Positions 1-6,192 of a stretch of DNA of 12,150 nucleotides are shown in pieces. Each line of letters starts with the position of its first letter. Position 1 is the stretch's first letter. Position numbers and translations under genes: made by a program. Origin of the DNA: JBJXHG01 sp046160865 (GTDB lineage Bacteria > Planctomycetota > UBA1135 > GCA-002686595); NCBI GenBank assembly GCA_046160865.1, contig JBJXHG010000005.1, positions 1 through 12,150 on the forward strand, written 5' to 3'. The notes under the pieces are model-generated. The model did no database searches, was not told the origin of the DNA, and worked only from the letters and a program-made list of their open reading frames with translations.

Positions 1-84
1 GGGACGAATCCGGCGGGGCCCTGAGCGACCTCAGCGCCGCGCTAGCGGCGCGATTAAACGGCTGCCGGTTCAGCGGCGCGCATC

Positions 85-124
85 GTGCTCTTCTCCGCTC
101 TGTGCTCTTCTCCGCTCTGTGCTC
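85..124. repeat. 17-bp direct tandem repeat, about 2.4 copies
   Basis: Two identical 17-base units (gtgctcttctccgctct) lie at 85-101 and 102-118, followed by a partial third copy (gtgctc) at 119-124. They sit in the spacer of the large inverted repeat, in a stretch with no convincing gene. The pyrimidine-rich strand is the plus strand. No function is evident. Confidence 0.85.
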
Positions 125-211
125 CACGACGACCGAAGCCCCGCGTTGACTCGCGCACCGCGGGCCTTGCTCCTGCACGGTTCGCGCCGCTGATTCGGCA
201 GCCGTTTAATC

Positions 212-229
212 GCGCCGCTAGCGCGGCGC
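212..229 (-). terminator. Weak stem-loop downstream of the cytochrome gene
   Basis: A 7-bp GC stem (gcgccgc / gcggcgc) with a 4-base loop begins about 10 bases past the stop codon of the cytochrome gene. It is repeated in mirror position at 34-51 in the left arm of the inverted repeat. No T-run follows on either strand, so intrinsic termination is uncertain. It could act as a bidirectional terminator or simply stabilise the 3' end. Confidence 0.35.
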
Positions 230-238
230 TGAGGTCGC

Positions 239-2995
239 TCAGGGCCCCGCCGGATTCGTCCCGTTATCGATCTCGTCGCGATCGAACGCGCCGTCCGAAT
301 CGCGATCGACGCCGATGCGCATCTCGCTTCCCTTCGGAACGACGGTGAACGTGATCTCGCTGCCCGGAGCCGCGAGCGTGCACAACGCAAAGGTCGTGAG
401 CACTTCGCTCGCGCGATCCGATTGGAAGAGCCCGCCGCCAGCGTACGCGTAGCCGCGCTGGATGCCGGCCTGCACGCCCTTCGCGACGACGCCGATCTTG
501 CCGAGGTCGGCGAGCGCGATCATCGCCGTGATGCGGCGCAGATCCGGACGGAGGAGCGAGCCCACGGACGCCATCGTCACTTGCACTCCGACGGCCGCGT
601 GCGAGTCGAGGCTCGCGGTGCCGGGCGGCTCGAGCAACGTCGTCGGGCTGCCGTGCGGCAGATCGGAGCCGGAGAACGCGAGCAGGAACGCGACGAGGTC
701 CGCGACCTCTTGATCGCTCTGCACCAGGAACACGGGCTCGGCCACGAAGCGCTCGAGTGAATCGACGCTGCCGTCGTGCAGCACGCCGAAGCCGAGCGTG
801 TTCACGGGCTGCGTCGCGTTGAAGCCGACCTTCTCGTACAGGTTGCGCAGCTGCGGGATCTTGATGCTGATGTTCGTCGAGCCGTCGGCGGAGATGAGCG
901 CGTGGTGCCGCTCGCCGTTCGGGCCCGGCGCGATCGGCTGGTACACGCCGCCAATGCGGCGATAGTCCGGGCCCATGCCGGTCGGAAGCGTGTGACACGT
1001 CGAGCACGCGACGAAGCCCGCGTCGAGCAAGCGCGGCGGACGGTAGAGCGTGAGTCCCGCACGCGCGTCGCCGTTCGGCAGCGGCTGTCCGGCGGGAGCG
1101 AAACGCCCCGTCGTGAAGTGACCGGGCAGCGGCAAGTCGCGCGGCAGCGTGTTGTCGAAGTTGCGGAACGGATTCGGCGGGAACGCGATCGTGGCGAGGA
1201 AGTCCTCGAACTCCTGCATCTCCTGCGTGGTGAGCTGCGTGTCGTCGCCCTGCAGCTTCTCGAACGCGTCGTTGAACTCCTCGAGCCCGTTGCGGTCGCC
1301 GCGCCAGTGCAGCGGCTCCTTGCCGATGATGTCCTGCAACGTCTGCGTGCGCATCGGACCCTTCATCGGGTGGAACGGCGCGAAGCCGATGTTGAGGCCG
1401 GGGATGTTCGCGCCGAGGTTCTGACCGGCGACCGACTTCATCGCGCCCGAGGGATCGCCGAGATCCCAGGACAACTGATCGTGACGCGCGTCGACGTGAC
1501 ACGACGCGCACGCGATCTGGCCGAGACCGGAGTTCTTGCGCGTGTCGTAGAGGTGCTTGCGGCCGGTCGTGATCGCGGGCGGCGTCGGATCGAAGAACGA
1601 CACGCGCTGCGTCTCGAGCTCCGTCGTCAGGCTGACAACCGAGATCGACGCGTCGAACTTGTTGAGCACGTACAGCCGCTCGCGCGTGTCGTCGACGCGG
1701 ATGCCCGTCGGTCCGTCGCCGACGGCGATCGTCTGCGCGAGGCCCGCGCGTTGACCTGCCGCGTTCGTCACGACGAGGTTGTTCGAGCCCATGCCCGTCA
1801 CGTAGGCCTTCGTGCCGGCCGCGTTCCACGCGATGCCGCGCGGATCACCCAGCGATTTGTCGCGCTCCGTCTGCGCGACGGTCGGGATCATGTAGGCAAG
1901 GTGCGGGTTCAAATCGAGCGTCGCGACCGCTGCCGGTCCGATCGGGTTCACGCGCGCCAGGTTCACGCGCAGGAAGCGGCCGTTGACGATCGGCTCGAAG
2001 CGCACTTCGTTTAGCGCGTCGGTCCCGACGACCGCGAGCTCGCCGCTCGCCGGGTTCACGGCGAGCGCCATGCAGATGTTCATCAGGTGGCGCACGTACG
2101 TCACCGAAAGGCTCGCGACGTCGATGATCGCGACGTCGTTGTCGGCAAGATCCCAACCGACCGGTCGGCCGGAGAGCGCCGCGTCCTGACCGCTGACGAG
2201 GTGCGTCCAATCGCCGCCGTTGTCGTCCATCCAAGCGCCGGCGTCGTTCTTCTTCACGATCATGCCGACGCGCGGCGGCGCCGGGTTCGCGGCGTTCTGC
2301 TGCGGACGGAAGTGCGGGCCGTTGTTCGGCGGCGGATTGACGCCGCTGTGCGGAGTCGTCGCCTCGTTGACGACGTTCGGCGGGAACACGAGGCCTTGTC
2401 CGAGGATTCCGGCGCCGCTGATGCCGCCGCCGAGGATCGTCGTCGAGTTGCCCGATTCGAAGATCGCGACGTACACGCGCGATCCGTCGGGGCTCACAGC
2501 CATCGCGCGCGGGTCCTCGCCCACGATTGGAATGCGCACGGGCGCGACGTCGAGTGCCGCCAGATCGAACACGAGCACGGTGTTCGCTTGCGAGCACGAC
2601 ACGAACGCGCGACCGCCCGCGAAGACGACGTCCGCGGGCTCGTCGTCCGTTTTCAACGTGCGCACCACGTTGCCGGCCGCGAGGTCGACGATGCTCACGC
2701 TGTCGGAGATGTGGTTCACGACCCACGCCTCGCCGTTCGTGCGCGCGCGCACCGACACGGGGTCGAGACCGACCGGAATCGCGCGCTGGACGAGCTCGGC
2801 CGTCGCGAGATCGAACACCTCGAGCCGGTTGTCGGGCGTGTTGACCGCGAGGAGCAACGCTCCGTTCGGCGTCATGTCGAGCGGATGGACGTGCGCGTTC
2901 TCCCAATTCACGAGCGCGTTCTGCGCGTGGAGCGACGTCGATCCAATACATGTCGCGGCGAGCACGCCGCTGGCGATCAGCGAGATTCGATTCAC
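239..2995 (-). CDS. Secreted YVTN/YncE-like beta-propeller fused to diheme cytochrome c
   Basis: This encodes a predicted exported electron-transfer or oxidoreductase protein of 918 aa. I chose the GTG at 2995 because it follows an AGAGGA ribosome-binding site by 5 bases and opens directly into a signal peptide (about residues 1-24, ending SLHAQ). An upstream ATG at 3106 would add 37 residues unlike a leader. Residues ~26-465 hold about seven YVTN-type propeller segments, for example DNRLEVFDL, DSVSIVDL and NTVLVFDL. The cytochrome part (~490-775) has two heme c sites: CASCH at 496-500 and CSTCH at 664-668. Between them are MRTQTL and LHWRGDR, which recur in diheme cytochromes fused to such propellers. 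The C-terminus carries a DRDSDGAFDRDE calcium-loop-like motif (~897-908) and ends in NGTNPAGP. The substrate is unknown. The last codons lie inside the terminal inverted repeat. The fold and heme assignment is secure; the role is open. Confidence 0.9.
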   Translation of the reverse strand: MNRISLIASGVLAATCIGSTSLHAQNALVNWENAHVHPLDMTPNGALLLAVNTPDNRLEVFDLATAELVQRAIPVGLDPVSVRARTNGEAWVVNHISDSVSIVDLAAGNVVRTLKTDDEPADVVFAGGRAFVSCSQANTVLVFDLAALDVAPVRIPIVGEDPRAMAVSPDGSRVYVAIFESGNSTTILGGGISGAGILGQGLVFPPNVVNEATTPHSGVNPPPNNGPHFRPQQNAANPAPPRVGMIVKKNDAGAWMDDNGGDWTHLVSGQDAALSGRPVGWDLADNDVAIIDVASLSVTYVRHLMNICMALAVNPASGELAVVGTDALNEVRFEPIVNGRFLRVNLARVNPIGPAAVATLDLNPHLAYMIPTVAQTERDKSLGDPRGIAWNAAGTKAYVTGMGSNNLVVTNAAGQRAGLAQTIAVGDGPTGIRVDDTRERLYVLNKFDASISVVSLTTELETQRVSFFDPTPPAITTGRKHLYDTRKNSGLGQIACASCHVDARHDQLSWDLGDPSGAMKSVAGQNLGANIPGLNIGFAPFHPMKGPMRTQTLQDIIGKEPLHWRGDRNGLEEFNDAFEKLQGDDTQLTTQEMQEFEDFLATIAFPPNPFRNFDNTLPRDLPLPGHFTTGRFAPAGQPLPNGDARAGLTLYRPPRLLDAGFVACSTCHTLPTGMGPDYRRIGGVYQPIAPGPNGERHHALISADGSTNISIKIPQLRNLYEKVGFNATQPVNTLGFGVLHDGSVDSLERFVAEPVFLVQSDQEVADLVAFLLAFSGSDLPHGSPTTLLEPPGTASLDSHAAVGVQVTMASVGSLLRPDLRRITAMIALADLGKIGVVAKGVQAGIQRGYAYAGGGLFQSDRASEVLTTFALCTLAAPGSEITFTVVPKGSEMRIGVDRDSDGAFDRDEIDNGTNPAGP

Positions 2996-3000
2996 AGGGA

Positions 3001-3006
3001 TCCTCT
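3001..3006 (-). promoter_or_regulatory. Ribosome-binding site deciding the GTG start of the cytochrome gene
   Basis: Read on the minus strand this is AGAGGA, five bases before the GTG at 2995. It supports GTG rather than the upstream in-frame ATG at 3106, because the GTG product starts with a proper signal peptide. Confidence 0.6.
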
Positions 3007-3174
3007 GCTCGTTCTGCCGGCGCGCTTCTCGGTCGTGCCGGACACTCTTCTCGGGGCCGTACCAGGGTAACGGGGGCGCGCAAGTACGGCAGCTCGCGGG
3101 GTCCATTCGCGGTTCGCGGCAGAGAGAACGCGGGCGCGAGACCGGCCGGACGCGCGCCGCTCGCCATCACGAAA

Positions 3175-3225
3175 CGACGCGAGACCGAGCCCCAGCTCAC
3201 GCTGTCAGGCCGCGGTCTCGCGTCG
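3175..3225 (-). terminator. Candidate intrinsic terminator downstream of the peroxiredoxin gene
   Basis: A perfect 13-bp inverted repeat has arms at 3175-3187 (cgacgcgagaccg) and 3213-3225 (cggtctcgcgtcg) with a 25-base loop. It begins 18 bases past the peroxiredoxin stop codon. Read on the minus strand, the stem is followed by TTTCGTG, a short T-run. Its position between two same-strand genes suggests it separates the peroxiredoxin transcript from the cytochrome gene. An operator role is possible but less likely. Confidence 0.6.
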
Positions 3226-3243
3226 GTACCGATTGGAAGCGGA

Positions 3244-3696
3244 TCAGCCGAGCTTCTTGAGCGCGCCTTGCACCTCGCTCCAGTTGCGCTCGTCGGACGT
3301 CTTCTCTTGCACTTGCACGAACGCGACCTTGCCTTGCTTGTCGACGACGACGGTCGCGCGGTGGCTGATGAATCCGGCCGGGTGCACGAGGCCGAACTTC
3401 TTCGTCACGTCGAGCATCGGATCGGCGAGCAGATCGTGCTTGATGCCGTGCGCCTTCTTCCACGCCTTGTGCGACCACGTCGAGTCGCGGCTGATGCCGA
3501 CGACGACCGTGTCCTTGCCCGCGAGCACGGGCTCGTTGCTGACCTTGCAGTTCTCCTTCTCGCAGGTCGGGCTCCAGTCGAGCGGATACCACATCAGGAC
3601 CACGTTCTGGCCTTTGTGGTCCGAGAGCTTCCACTCCTTCTCGTCTTGCGTCTTGAGGGTGAAGTCGGGTGCGGTCGTTCCAGTGTCGATGGGCAT
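3244..3696 (-). CDS. Peroxiredoxin, AhpE/Prx5-like (thiol peroxidase)
   Basis: This is a cytoplasmic thiol peroxidase of 150 aa that should reduce hydrogen peroxide or organic hydroperoxides. The start is the ATG at 3696. Longer in-frame reading upstream gives an Arg-rich stretch unlike the family, while MPIDTGTTAPDFTL is a normal peroxiredoxin N-terminus. A GAGGCAGG stretch lies just upstream. The active-site motif YPLDWSPTC places the peroxidatic cysteine at C45, with P38 and S42 filling the conserved P-x3-(T/S)-x2-C pattern. A conserved active-site arginine is likely R113 in SHRATVVVD. A second cysteine, C50, lies five residues after C45. That spacing is unusual for a resolving cysteine, so a 1-Cys or atypical mechanism is possible. 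No signal peptide is present. The gene is divergent from the CysQ gene across 209 bp, and its downstream hairpin probably ends its own transcript. The family is secure; the exact subfamily and reductant are not. Confidence 0.92.
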   Translation of the reverse strand: MPIDTGTTAPDFTLKTQDEKEWKLSDHKGQNVVLMWYPLDWSPTCEKENCKVSNEPVLAGKDTVVVGISRDSTWSHKAWKKAHGIKHDLLADPMLDVTKKFGLVHPAGFISHRATVVVDKQGKVAFVQVQEKTSDERNWSEVQGALKKLG

Positions 3697-3905
3697 GAGG
3701 AACCTGCCTCTGTATCTATTGGTTGGCGCGCGTGTCGGCGGCCAGGGGAGGCCGCACGAAGAACGGTGCGAGCTTATCGATCGGACGCAGCGCGCGACAG
3801 TCGGCGGAAGTGCCGATCCGAGAGCACGCGAGTCGCGGCCGCGGCCCCGGGCAGTTCGCTTCGAGCGGCTTGACAAGTGCTCCGCGTTCGTCGAAGACGC
3901 CTCGC

Positions 3906-4724
3906 ATGAACAGCGACCCGACGCCAGCAGAGATCGAGCGCGATCTCGCCTTCGCCATCGACGCGGCGCGTGTGGCCGGACAGCGTGCGCTCACGCTGCG
4001 CGCGAGCAAACGCTGGCACGGCGACGTGCTCGCCGACGTCGGCGACCAAGCAGCCGACGGTTTCCTCCAAGGCTACGTGCGCGGCCGCTATCCGGACGAC
4101 GGGATCCTGAGCGAGGAGACCGCCGACTCGACCGCGCGGCTCGCACGCGAGCGCACTTGGATCATCGATCCGCTCGACGGCACGCGCGAGTTCAGCGAGC
4201 TGCGCGACGACTGGGCCGTACACGTCGCGTTGACGCGGAACGGCAAGCCGTACCTCGGCGCCGTCGCGTTGCCCGTACTCGAGGCCGTGATGTGGGGCGT
4301 GTGCGGCGCGCCGGAGCGCATGTTCGGCAGCGAGGGCGCCGCAACGTTGCTCACCGGCGAGACAGAGTCCGCCGATCCGCCGCGCGTCGCCGTGAGCCGC
4401 AGCCACACGCCGTCGTGGATGCCCGCCTTCACGCGCGAGTTCAGCGGCGTCACGGTGCCGTGCGGCAGCGTCGGCATGAAGGTCGCACTCCTGCTCACGG
4501 GCCAAGCCGACATCTACGTGCACAAGAAAGGCCTGAAGGAGTGGGACACGTGCGCGCCGGAAGCGGTCGCGTGCGCGCTCGGCTGGACGGTGTGCAAGCT
4601 GCGCGGCGAGCAGCATCGCTACAACCAAGCGGACCCGAAGAACCACGAGCTCGTCGTCTGCCGGCCGGCATGGAAGGACCGCGTGCTCGCCGCGATCGAG
4701 GCGTGCGGCGCGTTGAAGGCGTGA
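3906..4724 (+). CDS. cysQ: 3'(2'),5'-bisphosphate nucleotidase CysQ (inositol monophosphatase family)
   Basis: This is a Mg-dependent phosphatase of 272 aa. The likely reaction is dephosphorylation of 3'-phosphoadenosine 5'-phosphate (PAP) to AMP, which removes a by-product of sulfate assimilation. Metal-site motifs are all present: SEE at residues 69-71, the signature DPLDGTREF at 88-96 and EWDTCAP at 212-218. The overall pattern (GDQAADGFL, RDDWAVHVA, YNQADP, CRPAWKDRVLAAI) resembles the actinobacterial CysQ group more than the enterobacterial form. That group has also been reported to act on inositol phosphates and fructose-1,6-bisphosphate, so substrate choice is not certain. I chose the ATG at 3906. 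The reading frame stays open upstream to 3723, but that part is low-complexity and unlike the family. No good ribosome-binding site is visible. There is no signal peptide, so it is cytoplasmic. Divergence from a peroxiredoxin suggests a shared sulfur and redox theme. Confidence 0.85.
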   Translation: MNSDPTPAEIERDLAFAIDAARVAGQRALTLRASKRWHGDVLADVGDQAADGFLQGYVRGRYPDDGILSEETADSTARLARERTWIIDPLDGTREFSELRDDWAVHVALTRNGKPYLGAVALPVLEAVMWGVCGAPERMFGSEGAATLLTGETESADPPRVAVSRSHTPSWMPAFTREFSGVTVPCGSVGMKVALLLTGQADIYVHKKGLKEWDTCAPEAVACALGWTVCKLRGEQHRYNQADPKNHELVVCRPAWKDRVLAAIEACGALKA

Positions 4725-4733
4725 GCGCGCAAT

Positions 4734-4755
4734 CGGCGCTGCCGGCGGTACTTTT
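4734..4755 (+). terminator. Weak terminator-like stem with T-run after cysQ
   Basis: A short 4-bp stem (cggc-gct-gccg, 4734-4744) is followed a few bases later by a TTTT run (4752-4755). It begins ten bases past the stop codon of the CysQ gene. The stem is short and the gap before the T-run is long, so this is only a possible terminator. Confidence 0.3.
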
Positions 4756-4815
4756 CCGAGATACCTGACACGTTCGCGAGGCGTGCGCCGTGTACGGCAG
4801 CTGGCGCGGGCAGCC

Positions 4816-4850
4816 GGCATCGAGCTGCAGCCGCTTCGGATGCCAGCTCG
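4816..4850 (+). promoter_or_regulatory. Two overlapping, mutually exclusive hairpins upstream of the beta-helix gene
   Basis: GGCATC (4816-4821) can pair with GATGCC (4839-4844). CGAGCTG (4821-4827) can pair with CAGCTCG (4844-4850). The arms share bases 4821 and 4844, so the two stems cannot both form fully. The element lies about 80 bases before the start of the secreted beta-helix gene. It may be a structured leader, or chance in GC-rich DNA. Confidence 0.25.
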
Positions 4851-4919
4851 AGCGTCTCGAGCGCGTCCAAATCCGCCGCGCCGGACGATCGCGCGCCGTT
4901 CGATCACCGAGAGCGCGCT

Positions 4920-4924
4920 GGAGG
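4920..4924 (+). promoter_or_regulatory. GGAGG ribosome-binding site of the beta-helix gene
   Basis: GGAGG sits six bases before the ATG at 4931. This fixes the start of the beta-helix gene and rules out the longer open frame beginning at 4790. It is the clearest Shine-Dalgarno sequence in the window. Confidence 0.75.
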
Positions 4925-4930
4925 TTCGAC

Positions 4931-6139
4931 ATGAAGGCACGTCCGTTCGACCGACTCCCCGTTCTCGCAATCGCGAGCGTGCTCGCAGCGCTCGCTCCGC
5001 TCGCTTCGGCGAACGTGTGGGTCGTCGCCAGCCAAGGCGGCGGCGACTTCACGCAGATCCAGCCCGCCATCAACGCATCTGCCGACGGCGACACGCTGAT
5101 CGTGAAGCCCGGCGGCTACTCCGCGTTCACGATCGTCGACAAGTCGATCTGGATCCTCGCGGAGATGCCCGGCAGCGTCGCGGTCAACGGTAACAACGCG
5201 GTGCGCGATCTCGCGGCAGGCAAGTCGGTCGTGCTTTCGGGGCTGAGCTGCACCGGAGCCGCGCCGCTCGAGCTCACGAACGACGTGGGCCACGTGCGCG
5301 CGCAGGATTGCTCGTTCTCGGGTGGACTTGGAGCCCGCATCACGAGCTGTCTCTCGGTCGCCTTCCAGGCGTGCTTGTTCGTGGGTGGAAACGCGTTCAA
5401 CAACTGCTCGTCCGGATGTGGCAACGGCGGCGACGGTGTCTGGACGACGCTGTCGATCGTGGCCTTCTACGACTGCACGCTGGTCGGCGGCGATGGCGCC
5501 TCGACGGACTGGGCCAGCGTCGCCGGCAGCGGCGGCCACGGCTGCAACGTCGATACGTTCGGCGTCTTCGCTTCGGGGACGAACTTCTTCGGAGGCAACG
5601 GCGGCAGCGCGACCGGCGCGCAAGGGCAGATCGCCGGCCACGGCGGATACGGCGTCTTCGTGAATCACAGCACGCAAGCGCAGCTCCTGGACAATCTCTA
5701 CTTCCCAGGAACCGGGGGGATCGCGCGCGAGGGCTGGGACGGCTCGCCGGGACAGAACGCCGGAGGACTGGGCAACGCGCACCTTTTGAACGGCACGAAG
5801 CGCTTGTGCAGCGCCCAACCGCTCGTCGGATCGGGTCAATCGCTGCTCGTGACGTTCGTCGGACAACCCGGCGATCGCGTTTACCTGCCGATGTCGGCGC
5901 AGTCGAACTGGAGCTACGCGCCGCTGCTCGCGGGCGTGTGGCTGCTGCCGTTGCCCGTTTGGATGAACAAGGTCCCAATCGCCGTCATCCCGGCGTCGGG
6001 GACCACGACCGTGCAGGTTCCAATGCCGGTGCTACCGCCCTCGGAATCGTTGCGCCGTGTGTTCGCGCAAGCGCTCTTCCGGAGCGCGCAAGGCACGGCG
6101 GTCCTCGGCAGCGGGCTCACGATCGCTGTCCGCAACTGA
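4931..6139 (+). CDS. Secreted right-handed beta-helix (pectate-lyase-fold-like) protein
   Basis: This is an exported 402-aa protein of unknown function. The ATG at 4931 has GGAGG six bases upstream. A signal peptide covers residues 1-27 (hydrophobic VLAIASVLAALAPLASA, likely cleavage ASA|N). The mature protein opens with GGGDFTQIQPAINASADGD and TLIVKPGGY, the usual entry to right-handed parallel beta-helix proteins of the pectin-lyase fold. Residues ~60-290 are rich in Gly, Asn and short beta segments with scattered cysteines (C107, C127, C140, C148, C159, C163, C182, C205), as expected for helix rungs. The last ~105 residues (~297-402) look like a separate beta-rich domain. I see no clear catalytic motif, so lyase activity should not be assumed. 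Surface attachment, polysaccharide binding or a structural role are alternatives. The kinase gene starts 53 bp downstream on the same strand, so co-transcription is possible. Confidence 0.85.
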   Translation: MKARPFDRLPVLAIASVLAALAPLASANVWVVASQGGGDFTQIQPAINASADGDTLIVKPGGYSAFTIVDKSIWILAEMPGSVAVNGNNAVRDLAAGKSVVLSGLSCTGAAPLELTNDVGHVRAQDCSFSGGLGARITSCLSVAFQACLFVGGNAFNNCSSGCGNGGDGVWTTLSIVAFYDCTLVGGDGASTDWASVAGSGGHGCNVDTFGVFASGTNFFGGNGGSATGAQGQIAGHGGYGVFVNHSTQAQLLDNLYFPGTGGIAREGWDGSPGQNAGGLGNAHLLNGTKRLCSAQPLVGSGQSLLVTFVGQPGDRVYLPMSAQSNWSYAPLLAGVWLLPLPVWMNKVPIAVIPASGTTTVQVPMPVLPPSESLRRVFAQALFRSAQGTAVLGSGLTIAVRN

Positions 6140-6147
6140 TCGCCGAC

Positions 6148-6153
6148 TAGAAT
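6148..6153 (+). promoter_or_regulatory. Possible -10 element (TAGAAT) before the kinase gene
   Basis: TAGAAT matches five of six bases of the bacterial -10 consensus and is one of the few AT-rich spots nearby. It lies 40 bases before the kinase GTG. No good -35 hexamer sits 16-18 bases upstream, and the kinase might instead be read from the beta-helix gene's promoter. Confidence 0.3.
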
Positions 6154-6192
6154 TCGCGCGGGATCCGGCCGCCCCCGGGCACTCAACCTCGC

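Larger units (their letters stand above)
1..262. repeat. Large inverted repeat (arms 1-80 and 183-262, about 102-bp spacer)
   Basis: Position i pairs with 263-i. The first 67 bases match perfectly, bases 68-69 mismatch (gt in the left arm, aa in the right-arm complement), then 70-80 match again. Identity stops abruptly inside position 81. The right arm includes the last seven sense codons and stop of the cytochrome gene that ends at 239 on the minus strand. The left arm therefore encodes the same C-terminal residues GTNPAGP and a stop on the plus strand at 1-24. The rest of each arm is the downstream flank of that gene. Because the left arm begins at base 1, the repeat may continue outside the window. 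It could be a true tail-to-tail duplication, a shared bidirectional terminator region, or a fold-back artefact at a contig end. The sequence alone cannot decide between these. Confidence 0.9.

Noticed and set aside
1..24. Partial plus-strand gene ending at 24 (GTNPAGP-stop)
   Set aside because: Only eight codons are visible, and they are the mirror copy of the right arm of the inverted repeat. A real second gene cannot be separated from an assembly fold-back, so it is reported only as part of the repeat.
776..2014. Plus-strand open frame opposite the propeller-cytochrome gene
   Set aside because: It is antisense to a gene with two heme sites and clear propeller repeats. The product is Arg-rich and low in complexity.
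2996..3106. N-terminal extension of the propeller-cytochrome gene to an ATG at 3106
   Set aside because: The extra 37 residues precede a well-formed signal peptide, and the GTG at 2995 has its own ribosome-binding site.
3870..3875. Perfect TTGACA -35 hexamer upstream of cysQ
   Set aside because: No -10-like hexamer lies 16-18 bases downstream (the sequence there is gaagac), and a start site would fall on the ATG itself. One hexamer is not enough to call a promoter.
6150..6166. EcoRI (GAATTC) and BamHI (GGATCC) sites 5 bases apart, resembling a cloning polylinker
   Set aside because: The flanking sequence is ordinary coding DNA of matching composition on both sides, and no vector sequence is visible. 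Two six-base palindromes close together can occur by chance.
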